From a virus, in IMG/VR virus record IMGVR_UViG_3300043427_002441, positions 1 through 55,132 of that record: a stretch of 55,132 nt of DNA, one strand, 5' to 3'. Within the stretch, counting starts at the first letter, position 1, and each line of letters begins with the position of its first letter. This document shows positions 41,061 to 48,611 of the stretch, piece by piece. Below the pieces are notes generated by a model. That model ran no database searches and had not been told where the DNA came from. It saw only the letters and a list, made by a program, of their open reading frames with translations. The position numbers were made by a program, and so were the translations under genes.

Positions 41061-41227
41061 TTTTTTCCAAATCCTTTTGATGTTTTTGCTTCAATATCTG
41101 CGAGTTCTTCTTTTACAACTCGTAATTGTGCTTTAATCTTCTTTAGTTCTTCATCACTGTATAAATGCTCTTGTTTGAGCAATCTGTTCAACAACCTAAT
41201 AAGTTTTTTTGCTCTATCAGTCTGCAT
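41057..41227 (-). CDS. small coiled-coil protein (56 aa)
   Basis: The start at 41227 (MQTDRAKKLIRLLNRLLKQE) overlaps the end of the previous gene by 11 bases. The protein is a basic amphipathic helix pair (EELKKIKAQLRVVKEELADI) ending in KGFGKK. The longer TTG frame is rejected because it reads through the upstream gene. It overlaps thyX by four bases. Function unknown. Confidence 0.65.
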   Translation of the reverse strand: MQTDRAKKLIRLLNRLLKQEHLYSDEELKKIKAQLRVVKEELADIEAKTSKGFGKK

Positions 41228-41378
41228 AACCGTCATCATCTTCAAAAATTTCGTCGTAATCTGTTATTCCTTGTTTGGGTGCCTTATAAGCATTAACATC
41301 AGAATAAATTTCTGCCTTTAAAGAATCTACAAGCAACTCTAGATTACGGACAATAAGTTTTAATTTGTCTTTGTCCAT
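41217..41378 (-). CDS. small acidic protein, first gene of the thyX unit (53 aa)
   Basis: The frame reads MDKDKLKLIVRNLELLVDSL, then KAEIYSDVNAYKAPKQG and a very acidic end (DEIFEDDDGYAD). It is helical in the first half. The promoter at 41400-41428 puts its ATG about 22 bp downstream of the -10. Its stop overlaps the next start region, consistent with coupling. Not recognised. Confidence 0.65.
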   Translation of the reverse strand: MDKDKLKLIVRNLELLVDSLKAEIYSDVNAYKAPKQGITDYDEIFEDDDGYAD

Positions 41379-41399
41379 ACTTTATAGTTCTCTTCAGTC

Positions 41400-41428
41400 A
41401 TTTTACATAAAAAAAGGGGGGAAGTCAA
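41400..41428 (-). promoter_or_regulatory. sigma70-type promoter nested in a terminator
   Basis: Minus strand: TTGACT (41423-41428), 17-bp spacer, TAAAAT (41400-41405). The -35 is in the terminator loop, and the spacer consists of the terminator's C-run and T-run. It drives the unit that includes thyX, phoH and gp33. Confidence 0.7.
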
Positions 41429-41435
41429 TCCCCCC
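41408..41435 (-). terminator. rho-independent terminator
   Basis: Minus strand GGGGGG (41430-41435), eight-base loop, CCCCCC (41416-41421), then eight T. It ends the riboswitch-controlled peptide genes eight bases after the stop codon at 41443. Confidence 0.9.
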
Positions 41436-41442
41436 TGGTTTA

Positions 41443-41544
41443 TTAAGCAACTTGTGGTTGTTTTGCCATATTAATTTGTGCAATATGGAGAAGTTTTTCT
41501 TTCTTTGCTTTTTTCTTAAGATAACGAACGAAGTAAGTATTCAT
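41443..41544 (-). CDS. basic micropeptide (33 aa)
   Basis: Reads MNTYFVRYLKKKAKKEKLLH, then IAQINMAKQPQVA. A strongly basic amphipathic helix with seven Lys in its first 17 residues. GAGGTGG precedes the ATG, and ATGA overlap with the upstream stop indicates coupling. It is the second and last gene of the transcript controlled by the NtcA/glutamine leader, ending at the terminator. It could bind RNA or an acidic host protein; no family known. Confidence 0.65.
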   Translation of the reverse strand: MNTYFVRYLKKKAKKEKLLHIAQINMAKQPQVA

Positions 41545-41699
41545 TTTGCCACCTCGCTATTATTGCAAGGACGGTATGCTAATCCTCTATATGTATTTTG
41601 AGGATGAGCAGGGGCATGAGTCCTGTTATACCAAGAAACATACTCTTTCTTTGCATCTTCGGTGTCGTATGAGCACCCTCTATAAACAACTTTTGACAT
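41541..41699 (-). CDS. riboswitch-controlled DUF4278-like peptide (52 aa)
   Basis: Reads MSKVVYRGCSYDTEDAKKEY, then VSWYNRTHAPAHPQNTYRGL, AYRPCNN. The duplicated 'YRG-x-x-Y' motif (residues 6-11 and 37-42) recalls the cyanobacterial DUF4278 family. A strong AAGGAGA lies nine bases before the ATG. It is the first ORF after a glutamine riboswitch of the downstream-peptide class, whose defining feature in cyanobacteria and their phages is a short ORF of this size. It is therefore probably made or shut off in response to glutamine. Confidence 0.8.
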   Translation of the reverse strand: MSKVVYRGCSYDTEDAKKEYVSWYNRTHAPAHPQNTYRGLAYRPCNNSEVAK

Positions 41700-41730
41700 T
41701 AGGTTTTCTCCTTAGTTTTTTAGGTTAAAG

Positions 41731-41830
41731 AGCGTTCCTTCAGTCGGCTTTTGCGTTCGCTATTTGCGAATAGCGAATGAACGATCCGTTCCGAGTCGGC
41801 TTACTTCCGTCCCATATGGGATGAACGTTA
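41731..41830 (-). promoter_or_regulatory. glutamine riboswitch (downstream-peptide / glnA class)
   Basis: On the minus strand the leader reads CGTTCATCCC, a short hairpin over a TCCCATATGGGA palindrome, then the conserved GGACGGAAGTA block, a variable arm with TTCGCTATT/AATAGCGAA, and the 3' block CCGACTGAAGGAACGC. CGTTC (41823-41827) closes with GAACG (41733-41737) as P1. GGACGGAAGTA and GAAGGAACGC are the hallmarks of the cyanobacterial glutamine aptamers. It lies 31 bp before the peptide start codon, starts at the expected transcription start, and likely controls translation of the 52-codon gene. Confidence 0.85.
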
Positions 41831-41835
41831 GGGGA

Positions 41836-41865
41836 ATTATACCCCTAGTCAAGGTATATAGTCAA
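41836..41865 (-). promoter_or_regulatory. sigma70-type promoter of the riboswitch transcript
   Basis: Minus strand: TTGACT (41860-41865), 18-bp spacer, TATAAT (41836-41841). The predicted start near 41829 coincides with the 5' edge of the riboswitch. Confidence 0.75.
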
Positions 41866-41872
41866 ATAATTT

Positions 41873-41888
41873 TGTAACATATGTTACA
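41873..41888 (-). promoter_or_regulatory. NtcA box TGTA-N8-TACA
   Basis: TGTAACATATGTTACA is a perfect 16-bp palindrome and an exact GTA-N8-TAC match to the site of NtcA, the cyanobacterial 2-oxoglutarate-sensing activator. Its centre is about 51 bp upstream of the predicted start and just upstream of the -35, further than the classical -41.5 position. Confidence 0.7.
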
Positions 41889-41910
41889 ATTTTAAAAAAT
41901 CTTAAAGGGC

Positions 41911-41937
41911 AAAAAAATACCCGAAAATTTTTCCGGG
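41911..41937 (-). terminator. rho-independent terminator
   Basis: Minus strand CCCGGAAAAATTTTCGGG hairpin (41920-41937) followed by TA and seven T. It ends the gene at 41949-42296 and isolates the NtcA-regulated leader. Confidence 0.85.
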
Positions 41938-41948
41938 CATCTGGGTAA

Positions 41949-42296
41949 TTATTTTCTCTTTTTTGATTTGGGGGGTTCGCATCCCCAAATCTTTGGACTT
42001 ATTCTACCGTATCCCCAATCAATACTCTTAATCACATCACCTAAATTATCATAATACATATCAAAAATATTAACTCTCTTTGATGACCTAGTTAAATCAT
42101 AACAGACCTTACCGTTATGAACATAGGTTACAATATAAGCGTCATTAGGAACTTGCTTGTCCTTCGCTTCTTCTAATGTGCAATTGTGTTTTAAAATCTC
42201 GCATCCATAACGAGATCTAAAAGTTTCTCTTTCTTGAGGACTCCAAGTTTCTAAACTTTTTTCTCTACTGGATGCCGAATCTTCTGTTTGGGGCAT
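41949..42296 (-). CDS. conserved hypothetical protein (115 aa)
   Basis: The ATG at 42296 (MPQTEDSASSREKSLETWSP) is chosen. A TTG at 42323, with GGAG eight bases upstream, is a reasonable alternative. The core is QERETFRSRYGCEILKHNCT, YIVTYVHNGKVCYDLTRSSK, with a basic C-terminus (KSKKRK). It may be a small alpha/beta protein that binds nucleic acid; I do not recognise it. It follows the gene at 42346-42945 in the same direction and ends at a strong terminator. Confidence 0.6.
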   Translation of the reverse strand: MPQTEDSASSREKSLETWSPQERETFRSRYGCEILKHNCTLEEAKDKQVPNDAYIVTYVHNGKVCYDLTRSSKRVNIFDMYYDNLGDVIKSIDWGYGRISPKIWGCEPPKSKKRK

Positions 42297-42345
42297 CTTT
42301 TCTTTTACTAATTTTTTCTCCAAAATTATAATCTCCAAAAATAAT

Positions 42346-42945
42346 TTAACTTCTGTTACCCCACTGAATATCTGGGTAAGCTTCACTTACAATTTCTTTT
42401 GTGACGTTATACTTCGTCTGTAGTTTTTTATCTTTAATCAAACAAAGAATCTCAGCTTCAAGAGGATGAAGACCCTCTAGAACATTAATGAACATTGATT
42501 CTCTACGAATTTTACTCAGGGAATCATTACCACCTTTCAGGAAATGATAAAAGTTCTTCCATTCTCTACGAATAGTTGTTCTACCATCACCATCACTACT
42601 TCCAAGAGAAAAAGATCCGTTCTCATGCATTTTACGAACTTCTTCGTCAATTTTAGTGGTCAAAGTTCCACTATACGATGTCTGTTCAGAATATCCAGAA
42701 TAAGGAACTTCACCATCAGGAAGCAATGAGATAATACTTTCATCAAAATTCCAAATAAGAACAGCCTTCAAAGAAGGCTCTTCATATTTTTTAAGAACTT
42801 CAACTTTTTTTACATTCGTCTTTTGTTTAGATACAAGATGTAGAACTTCAAAAATAAAAGGATTGTTCGGTAGATTTAAACTACCAACAGAAACAACCCT
42901 TTTTGTTGTCTTTGCACTAGTCTTCGGTTTCGTCGTCGTAGTCAT
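42346..42945 (-). CDS. conserved cyanophage hypothetical, DUF6433-like (199 aa)
   Basis: The N-terminus is a Thr/Lys-rich basic tail (MTTTTKPKTSAKTTKR). The remainder contains NNPFIFEVLHLVSKQKTNVK, VEVLKKYEEPSLKAVLIWNF, FYHFLKGGNDSLSKIRRESM, and LEGLHPLEAEILCLIKDKKL, a pattern I associate with a family of cyanophage proteins of unknown function (DUF6433). The ATG at 42945 is preferred to a TTG four codons upstream. The start overlaps the membrane-protein gene. Confidence 0.7.
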   Translation of the reverse strand: MTTTTKPKTSAKTTKRVVSVGSLNLPNNPFIFEVLHLVSKQKTNVKKVEVLKKYEEPSLKAVLIWNFDESIISLLPDGEVPYSGYSEQTSYSGTLTTKIDEEVRKMHENGSFSLGSSDGDGRTTIRREWKNFYHFLKGGNDSLSKIRRESMFINVLEGLHPLEAEILCLIKDKKLQTKYNVTKEIVSEAYPDIQWGNRS

Positions 42946-43138
42946 AATCGTTTTCAAATCGTACTGCTAAAATTTCATCGGGGATAATATTTCCGTTCTC
43001 ATCATACATTTCGGGATGAAATCTTGGAATTTCTTGGTGATTCATCATATACTCCCGAGCAACCCATCCAGTTAGAACTCCCACAATAAGAAATAAGACA
43101 GTTAAAAATGATCCAAAAACTAAACTTACTGCTACCAT
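42917..43138 (-). CDS. small membrane protein (73 aa)
   Basis: Residues 3-25 are a strong membrane helix (VSLVFGSFLTVLFLIVGVLT), followed by a hydrophilic acidic tail (MYDENGNIIPDE, ENDYDYDDETED). AAGGAGAGG at ideal spacing supports the ATG. Predicted to be a single-pass inner-membrane protein with a cytoplasmic acidic domain. The 200 bp upstream (43139-43338) hold a late-promoter motif but no convincing gene. Function unknown. Confidence 0.75.
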   Translation of the reverse strand: MVAVSLVFGSFLTVLFLIVGVLTGWVAREYMMNHQEIPRFHPEMYDENGNIIPDEILAVRFENDYDYDDETED

Positions 43139-43324
43139 TTTTCCTCTCCTTATGGGAAGTTTACTACTTTTTTATGTCCAAAGAAAATTCAAAATATACT
43201 GTTAATTTTCTTTTAAATATACAAATTAACTTTTCAAATATTATATGGAAATCCTTAGGTTGCTTTTGTTTTTTACCTCCCCTTAAAATAAATTCAAACC
43301 CACGATTGATATCGTAGTTACTTT

Positions 43325-43332
43325 TATTTATC
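43325..43332 (-). promoter_or_regulatory. T4-type late promoter GATAAATA
   Basis: Minus-strand GATAAATA just after the glutaredoxin stop, at the head of a 200-bp AT-rich gap. It would give a long leader to the membrane-protein gene at 43138. Confidence 0.5.
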
Positions 43333-43338
43333 GGCAAA

Positions 43339-43575
43339 TTAGACAATAGAATTCTCCTTCAGATATTTAATCGTATCTATACACCCACCAAGATTTTTAC
43401 CATCCATAATAACCTGTGGAAAAGTAGTTCCATGACCAAATTTTTCATAAAATTCTTCTCTGGTAAAATTTTCATCCAGAGAAAGAACTTTAAAATTTAA
43501 TTTAGATAATTCTAAAACTTGCTTCACATTCACACAATATGGGCAACCCTCTTTTGAATAAACTATAAATTCCAT
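43339..43575 (-). CDS. glutaredoxin (classical CPYC)
   Basis: A 78-residue glutaredoxin: active site C11-P-Y-C14 in KEGCPYCVNV, cis-proline in GTTFPQVIMDG, and GG-C in NLGGCIDTI. It would use glutathione to reduce disulphides, with phage ribonucleotide reductase the usual suspect. The sigma70 promoter at 43600-43628 lies 25 bp upstream, so it is an early gene. It differs from the CQEC glutaredoxin at 1117-1353. Confidence 0.93.
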   Translation of the reverse strand: MEFIVYSKEGCPYCVNVKQVLELSKLNFKVLSLDENFTREEFYEKFGHGTTFPQVIMDGKNLGGCIDTIKYLKENSIV

Positions 43576-43599
43576 AGTGTCTTAATTAAAATAATTTAT

Positions 43600-43628
43600 A
43601 TTATAGCAATTTAAATCCCAAAAGTCAA
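43600..43628 (-). promoter_or_regulatory. sigma70-type early promoter for glutaredoxin
   Basis: Minus strand: TTGACT (43623-43628), 17-bp spacer, TATAAT (43600-43605), directly after the stop of the large glycosyltransferase gene. Confidence 0.75.
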
Positions 43629-43630
43629 TC

Positions 43631-46600
43631 TTAAAATCCAAGATGCTTCTTACGAACAAAATCCAAATCATAAGTTGTATAAGTAACAGGTAGATTAGGA
43701 TTGTTGAAAGGATATTCCCAAGGTTGATAATCCCAATCATCACCCATAATTACCACCCAAGACTCACCCCATTTGTGTGCTATGTAATCAACTTCGTTTA
43801 AAACTCTGGAGTGATGTAATTTATCGTGAAGTTCGGGTTCTATTTTTGAAGTTTGTGAACCACCTTCTTTATATCCACCATCTCCATGTAGATAAGATGT
43901 ATTAATTGGTTCCCTCTTGACATTTGCTTTGTCTAAACGTATTAGATAATCACAATCCTCCACATATGCGGGATAGAAATTTTCATCAAAGAGTCCAACT
44001 TTTTGAACAACCCAATCTTTGAGTAAGAATAAATCAAAGTATCCGACCATTCCAATTTCTGGGTCTTCAGATTTTTCAACCATCTCTCTCAATAACCCTG
44101 GTGAGAAACAAACATCATGACTAGCAATAATCCAATAAGGTTCAAGCATATAAGATTTGATAATCAAATTCCATGCACCAGAGCATCCAATGTTTGAAGG
44201 AAGATGGCAAACCTTAATGTTCTTAATAAACTTATGATTTTCCTGGCAAATACTCTCCAATTCCTCAGTGATTTGTCCACGACCATTGTTATTAAAGATA
44301 ATAAGATCTTTGACAGGATAATCAACACTGTCGATTAATCTTCTCAACCAATGTACACCATTAACAATTGGAACACCTATAACTGGTATTTCTTTCACAC
44401 TTTTAGATGCCTCAATCTCAGCATTCAATTCATCCAAATTAACACCAATATGTTTAAGATTGTTATCAACCAAAATATTAAATTGTGAGTTCATCTGATG
44501 ATTTTTTTTCAGGTCTATAAAAATTTCCTTTGACTCATCAACTTTTCCCCACCACCAACCAGATAGAGCCTTTTCAAATAGAAGACCATACTTTCCAGGA
44601 TACTCAACATCAGTTCTTAGTGGCGGTTGATTAAAATCACAGTACAAAAGAGCAAGATGAGCATTTAAATAACAATCTTGCCACCATGATCTCTGCTCTG
44701 CATATCGACTTAGAAGAAAATATGCTTCTGGTCTGTCTGGTCTAAATGCCTGTGCTTGGAATAACATTCCTCTTGAACTTCCATCTCGTTCTCCTTGTTT
44801 TGAGTAGCAAAAAGATCCACGAATGATTGCTTCATAGGCAAGGTCTTTGTCTTCAGACCTTTCTGCACAACGCAAATAATATGAAAGAGCAGGAGCATTA
44901 TGTCCTTTAGATTCATACCATAGTCCAAGATTAAAATTGTTTTCTGCATTTTCAACATCTTCAGAAAACGCTTTCAAAAGATTTTCAAACTCAGATTGGT
45001 CATCTGAAGTATCGTCAAACGGTAATAGAAACTCTTTTACTCTTGGTAAATCAAAAATAATCTGAGGTAAATCCTGCACAGGATAAAACTTCATTATAAA
45101 GTCACTCATTCCCGATGGACAAACTTGACCTTCAGTTCTAGTGTAATTGAGCATGAAATTTTTCATCTCATTGCTTGCATAATTTTTATGAGATAATGAG
45201 TCAATAACCTGGTCAGCATGACAAAATGATTTTGCCTTTGTCAGTCTATTCTCGTTTGTACCCATCCAACTAAAGTGCCACCCCAAACCTTTCATCATCT
45301 GTCCATTTTCATATGGCCAAACGATTGGATAAGGATTATATGTATCTGCACGAACTTCGGTAAATCCTACATTAGATGCTTGTTCTTTTGTACAAAGGAA
45401 TAAAGAAAATCTCCAATCCCTAGGTTCACCAGTATCTTTATGGTACGCTCTCATGTCAGCACTACCCTCAAGATGAACAAGATCAATTTTAAAAATATTC
45501 TTAGGATGACTTATTACCAAGTCACGCAGCATCGGAATGTACGTTGGATTTAAAATTTCATCGCAGTCAGACACAATAAACATTGTGTCTTCATCAAAAT
45601 TATTTGTTTGTAAGCACTTTGCAAGAGCATTTCTTTGAACCTTTTCCCGTGATTCACGGGCAGGATTTTTATCCCAAACTTTTTCATAGGGGGTTGCTGG
45701 TCCTAATGCAGCATCAGAAAGGTCAACCTCAATAACTTCAATAATATCTTCAGGAAGACCAAGTTCTTTTATTGTCTTCTTAAGAGTATAATCTTTTGGA
45801 ATTCCACTATGAGTGTGATTCGCATCAGTAATTACAAACTTATCCACATGATCTTTTAAAAGATTAATTCTCAGTTCAAGAATTTCTTTTTCATTAAAGT
45901 ATGGAAAACAATCAACTACTTTTTTCTTTTTAGTAGGAATTTTTGCCTTAACTGTAAATGCTTTTGCCATAATTTCATCTATAGATTTAGTGTTTTTTTG
46001 CCACAATTCCAGAACACGATTGTGAGTGTAGTAATGATTTTTCTTTTGACCGTCCTTTACATCACCATCATTTCCTTCAAATGTAGATTGAAATTTCGTA
46101 TCTTCTACAAATAATGGAACAGTATAAACGTTACCAGTGAAAAGAATCGTCTCTATCAATGGTTGAACATCTGGGTTCTCACATTCAAGATGATATGAAT
46201 CTTTTCTGATATGCCTATCAATAAGTTTTTTGGCATGGGATCTTTTTATAATATAAGCCGTGACAGACCAATCATCCCAATACCTATTTCTTAAACAAAG
46301 ATTATCAAATTCTCCACGGATACACATTAATTGAACACATTCCCAATCATCAGGCAAGCGTTCTATAAAGTCACCCCAAGTAAAGTTCCAATATTCAACT
46401 GTCTCTAAACTCAAATCATCTTCACAGAAAAATCCATACTCTTCATTTGTACTATTATACCACTCCTTTATAGATTTTAAATGAGATACGGCACATCCTT
46501 TTGTACCATCGTTTAAAGTATGAACATAAGGACCAGTTACAACATCATTAGACTCACTGAATCTTTTTGAAATAACTGGATTTGGAATAATTCCATACTT

Positions 46601-47566
46601 AGAAAATTGTGCTCCTATATTTTTTTGTCTATCAATACTCTCATCTAATGTGACATAAAATACGGATGGCAAATCTTTTAATTTTGATTTAACTTTTTTT
46701 GCAAAGAACTTATTTACACCAACATTTTCAATTTTCCAATTTATTTTTTTCTCAATAAAAAATTCTTTTAATTCAAAATGCTCATGCTTATTTTTTTGTA
46801 TCAATTTTTCTGCAATTACATAATCTAAATTTCCCCGAACTTCATCAGGAGAATCATATTGTTCTTGTAAAATTGGTAGATAATATTCTTCTATCTCTAG
46901 GTAGTCTTTACAATTTTCAAATCTTTTTCTGTCTGGATGGGGTAAGTGGATTATGGACCCATCAAATTTAATTGTTCTATGCTCAAGTCCAAGAAGTTCT
47001 AGGCGAGATAAAATATTTGTATCTTCCCATCCATAAGTTTCAATTGATTCATCATATCCACCAACTTTATCAAAATTTTCTTTACTCACATAAAGAATAC
47101 CTTTCAAAAACTTAAACAAAGGATTATATGTAAAAACGTAATCACGGATTGCTCCGATATCCATTTTGTAAAAATCGATATCATAACAACCGGTCTGTTC
47201 ATTATAATATTCAACTGCTTCAACTTTAGAAAGTCCAGAAATAAATGAATTTTCATCAACTGGAAACTGTCCAAAAAAATTAAGATAAGGATTTAATATG
47301 TAATCACAATCAAACTTTGCAATGTAGTCTTGAGTTGCTAAACTTGCTGCAAGATTTAAAGGTTGAGCCAGATTAAAATATTCCTCACCATCAACTCTCA
47401 CCACTTTTATTCTATCATCTACTTCAGTAAGATGATCAATTGGTTCATCAGAGCTCCAATCAACAATGATAATCTCTTTAATCTGTTCAAAATGTAACCA
47501 TGATTGAAGAGAAAGTCTTAAAGAGTCATACCTGTTTTTGCAGGCACAAATAACAGAAATATTCAT
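43631..47566 (-). CDS. multi-domain glycosyltransferase (GT2-GT25-GT17-TPR-GT2; 1311 aa)
   Basis: Five modules can be seen. Residues 1-215: GT2-type (MNISVICACKNRYDSL, D86-C-D, and YGWEDTN near 178-184 like galactosyltransferase C-lobes). ~300-495: GT25-like (VFYVTLDESIDRQKN, FFCEDDLSLETVEYW, SHAKKLI). ~548-820: GT17-like (VDCFPYFNEKEILELRINLL, SDCDEI at 666-671, GWHFSWMG). ~880-1040: TPR-like helices. ~1070-1290: second GT2-like domain (EIPVIGVPIVNG, NNNGRG, NIGCSGAWN, VEDCDYLIRLD). It could assemble a glycan on phage fibres or alter host surface sugars. A GH130-like gene ends two bases upstream. Confidence 0.85.
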   Translation of the reverse strand: MNISVICACKNRYDSLRLSLQSWLHFEQIKEIIIVDWSSDEPIDHLTEVDDRIKVVRVDGEEYFNLAQPLNLAASLATQDYIAKFDCDYILNPYLNFFGQFPVDENSFISGLSKVEAVEYYNEQTGCYDIDFYKMDIGAIRDYVFTYNPLFKFLKGILYVSKENFDKVGGYDESIETYGWEDTNILSRLELLGLEHRTIKFDGSIIHLPHPDRKRFENCKDYLEIEEYYLPILQEQYDSPDEVRGNLDYVIAEKLIQKNKHEHFELKEFFIEKKINWKIENVGVNKFFAKKVKSKLKDLPSVFYVTLDESIDRQKNIGAQFSKYGIIPNPVISKRFSESNDVVTGPYVHTLNDGTKGCAVSHLKSIKEWYNSTNEEYGFFCEDDLSLETVEYWNFTWGDFIERLPDDWECVQLMCIRGEFDNLCLRNRYWDDWSVTAYIIKRSHAKKLIDRHIRKDSYHLECENPDVQPLIETILFTGNVYTVPLFVEDTKFQSTFEGNDGDVKDGQKKNHYYTHNRVLELWQKNTKSIDEIMAKAFTVKAKIPTKKKKVVDCFPYFNEKEILELRINLLKDHVDKFVITDANHTHSGIPKDYTLKKTIKELGLPEDIIEVIEVDLSDAALGPATPYEKVWDKNPARESREKVQRNALAKCLQTNNFDEDTMFIVSDCDEILNPTYIPMLRDLVISHPKNIFKIDLVHLEGSADMRAYHKDTGEPRDWRFSLFLCTKEQASNVGFTEVRADTYNPYPIVWPYENGQMMKGLGWHFSWMGTNENRLTKAKSFCHADQVIDSLSHKNYASNEMKNFMLNYTRTEGQVCPSGMSDFIMKFYPVQDLPQIIFDLPRVKEFLLPFDDTSDDQSEFENLLKAFSEDVENAENNFNLGLWYESKGHNAPALSYYLRCAERSEDKDLAYEAIIRGSFCYSKQGERDGSSRGMLFQAQAFRPDRPEAYFLLSRYAEQRSWWQDCYLNAHLALLYCDFNQPPLRTDVEYPGKYGLLFEKALSGWWWGKVDESKEIFIDLKKNHQMNSQFNILVDNNLKHIGVNLDELNAEIEASKSVKEIPVIGVPIVNGVHWLRRLIDSVDYPVKDLIIFNNNGRGQITEELESICQENHKFIKNIKVCHLPSNIGCSGAWNLIIKSYMLEPYWIIASHDVCFSPGLLREMVEKSEDPEIGMVGYFDLFLLKDWVVQKVGLFDENFYPAYVEDCDYLIRLDKANVKREPINTSYLHGDGGYKEGGSQTSKIEPELHDKLHHSRVLNEVDYIAHKWGESWVVIMGDDWDYQPWEYPFNNPNLPVTYTTYDLDFVRKKHLGF
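46375..46429. repeat. 55-bp block duplicated at 52877-52931
   Basis: This 55-bp stretch within the GT25-like module is identical to 52877-52931 in the methyltransferase-GT25 gene, including synonymous positions. The protein segment is FCEDDLSLETVEYWNFTW. Flanking codons diverge, indicating recent local recombination or gene conversion. Confidence 0.8.
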
Positions 47567-47567
47567 A

Positions 47568-48551
47568 TCAACTAAAAATAAAATCTTTTACTGTATCTTT
47601 ATTAACCTTAAGAAGATAAGCAGCATTATCTTGAAATCCAAAAGTAATCAAATAACTATTTTTATATTCGCACATACCAACTGCAAACTCAATCTCCCCA
47701 CCAAGAAAATCAAACTGTGGAGATACTTTGACAATGTTCCAATCTTTATCCCAAACAACGAAGCGATGTCTATATGTTCCGTCCTTTCTTCCTGCCGGAC
47801 TTTGGTATAGATAAGTTTCATGATTTAAACAAAAACGATATTCGCCAAAAGGAATTACTTGAGAACCTCCACGCAAATCGATACAACCCAAATCTTTCCA
47901 ATTTGTCAGAGCAACCTGAGTAGTTTCTCCAGTATTAATATCATATTTTACCATTTCAGTTCCGTTTGTCCACTTGACAAAATGGTATGGCATATCAACA
48001 ACTGGCATCCAATTTTTCTCACAATATGATCCTTCATCACCTTTATGTCCAGGGACGGGAATTCTATTTCTTGATATTTCCTTTACCCCATTATCTGTGA
48101 AAACTATTTCACACAACTCCATTCGACCTGTACCAATTGTGTCCAGGTCTCTTCTTACACCACAAACATATAACTTCCCATCCCAACGAACAATTCTACA
48201 ATCTTCAAGACCAACAAACTCCCAAAGTTCTTTTTCTGGAAAATCAGAAGTATCAATATGATGATAAGACTTGATTCTCATATCATCATCCATCTCACAC
48301 ATGATGTTCCAGGTTCTTAATTTCCAGTCATTTTCTGGATGAATATAAACCAGTGGACCCCAATGGTGTTCAAACTTTTTCTTTTCAGAATGATACAAAG
48401 TATAGTTAATGTTTCTCAGATTAACTAATATCTTATCACCGTCAAGATAAACTGATGGGTTTGTAATGGATGGTCCCTTTAATTCATTGGATGGAATAAT
48501 TAATGGATGAATACTTCCACCATTTTCAAGTGCATGTTTTACAAAATTCAT
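47568..48551 (-). CDS. beta-propeller protein, GH130-like glycosidase/phosphorylase
   Basis: 327 residues with repeated propeller strands: ITNPSVYLDGDKILVNLRN, FVGLEDCRIVRWDGKLYVCG, WMPVVDMPYHFVKWTNG, LRGGSQVIPFGEYRFCLNHE, GGEIEFAVGMCEY. The spacing resembles GH130 (mannosyl-oligosaccharide phosphorylases) and GH43/GH32-type five-bladed folds, with GLEDCRI as a typical blade motif. Substrate cannot be read from the sequence. It is followed two bases later by the multi-domain glycosyltransferase, suggesting paired trimming and synthesis of a glycan. Confidence 0.7.
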   Translation of the reverse strand: MNFVKHALENGGSIHPLIIPSNELKGPSITNPSVYLDGDKILVNLRNINYTLYHSEKKKFEHHWGPLVYIHPENDWKLRTWNIMCEMDDDMRIKSYHHIDTSDFPEKELWEFVGLEDCRIVRWDGKLYVCGVRRDLDTIGTGRMELCEIVFTDNGVKEISRNRIPVPGHKGDEGSYCEKNWMPVVDMPYHFVKWTNGTEMVKYDINTGETTQVALTNWKDLGCIDLRGGSQVIPFGEYRFCLNHETYLYQSPAGRKDGTYRHRFVVWDKDWNIVKVSPQFDFLGGEIEFAVGMCEYKNSYLITFGFQDNAAYLLKVNKDTVKDFIFS

Positions 48552-48611
48552 AAAGAATTTAATTTACCTTTAATTATGTATTATACTTTAGATGACTTCA
48601 AAAATCAAATT

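Noticed and set aside
43164-43346. 60-codon minus-strand frame between glutaredoxin and the membrane-protein gene
   Set aside because: It needs a TTG start overlapping the glutaredoxin stop, has no Shine-Dalgarno, and begins over a late-promoter motif. More likely an AT-rich leader.
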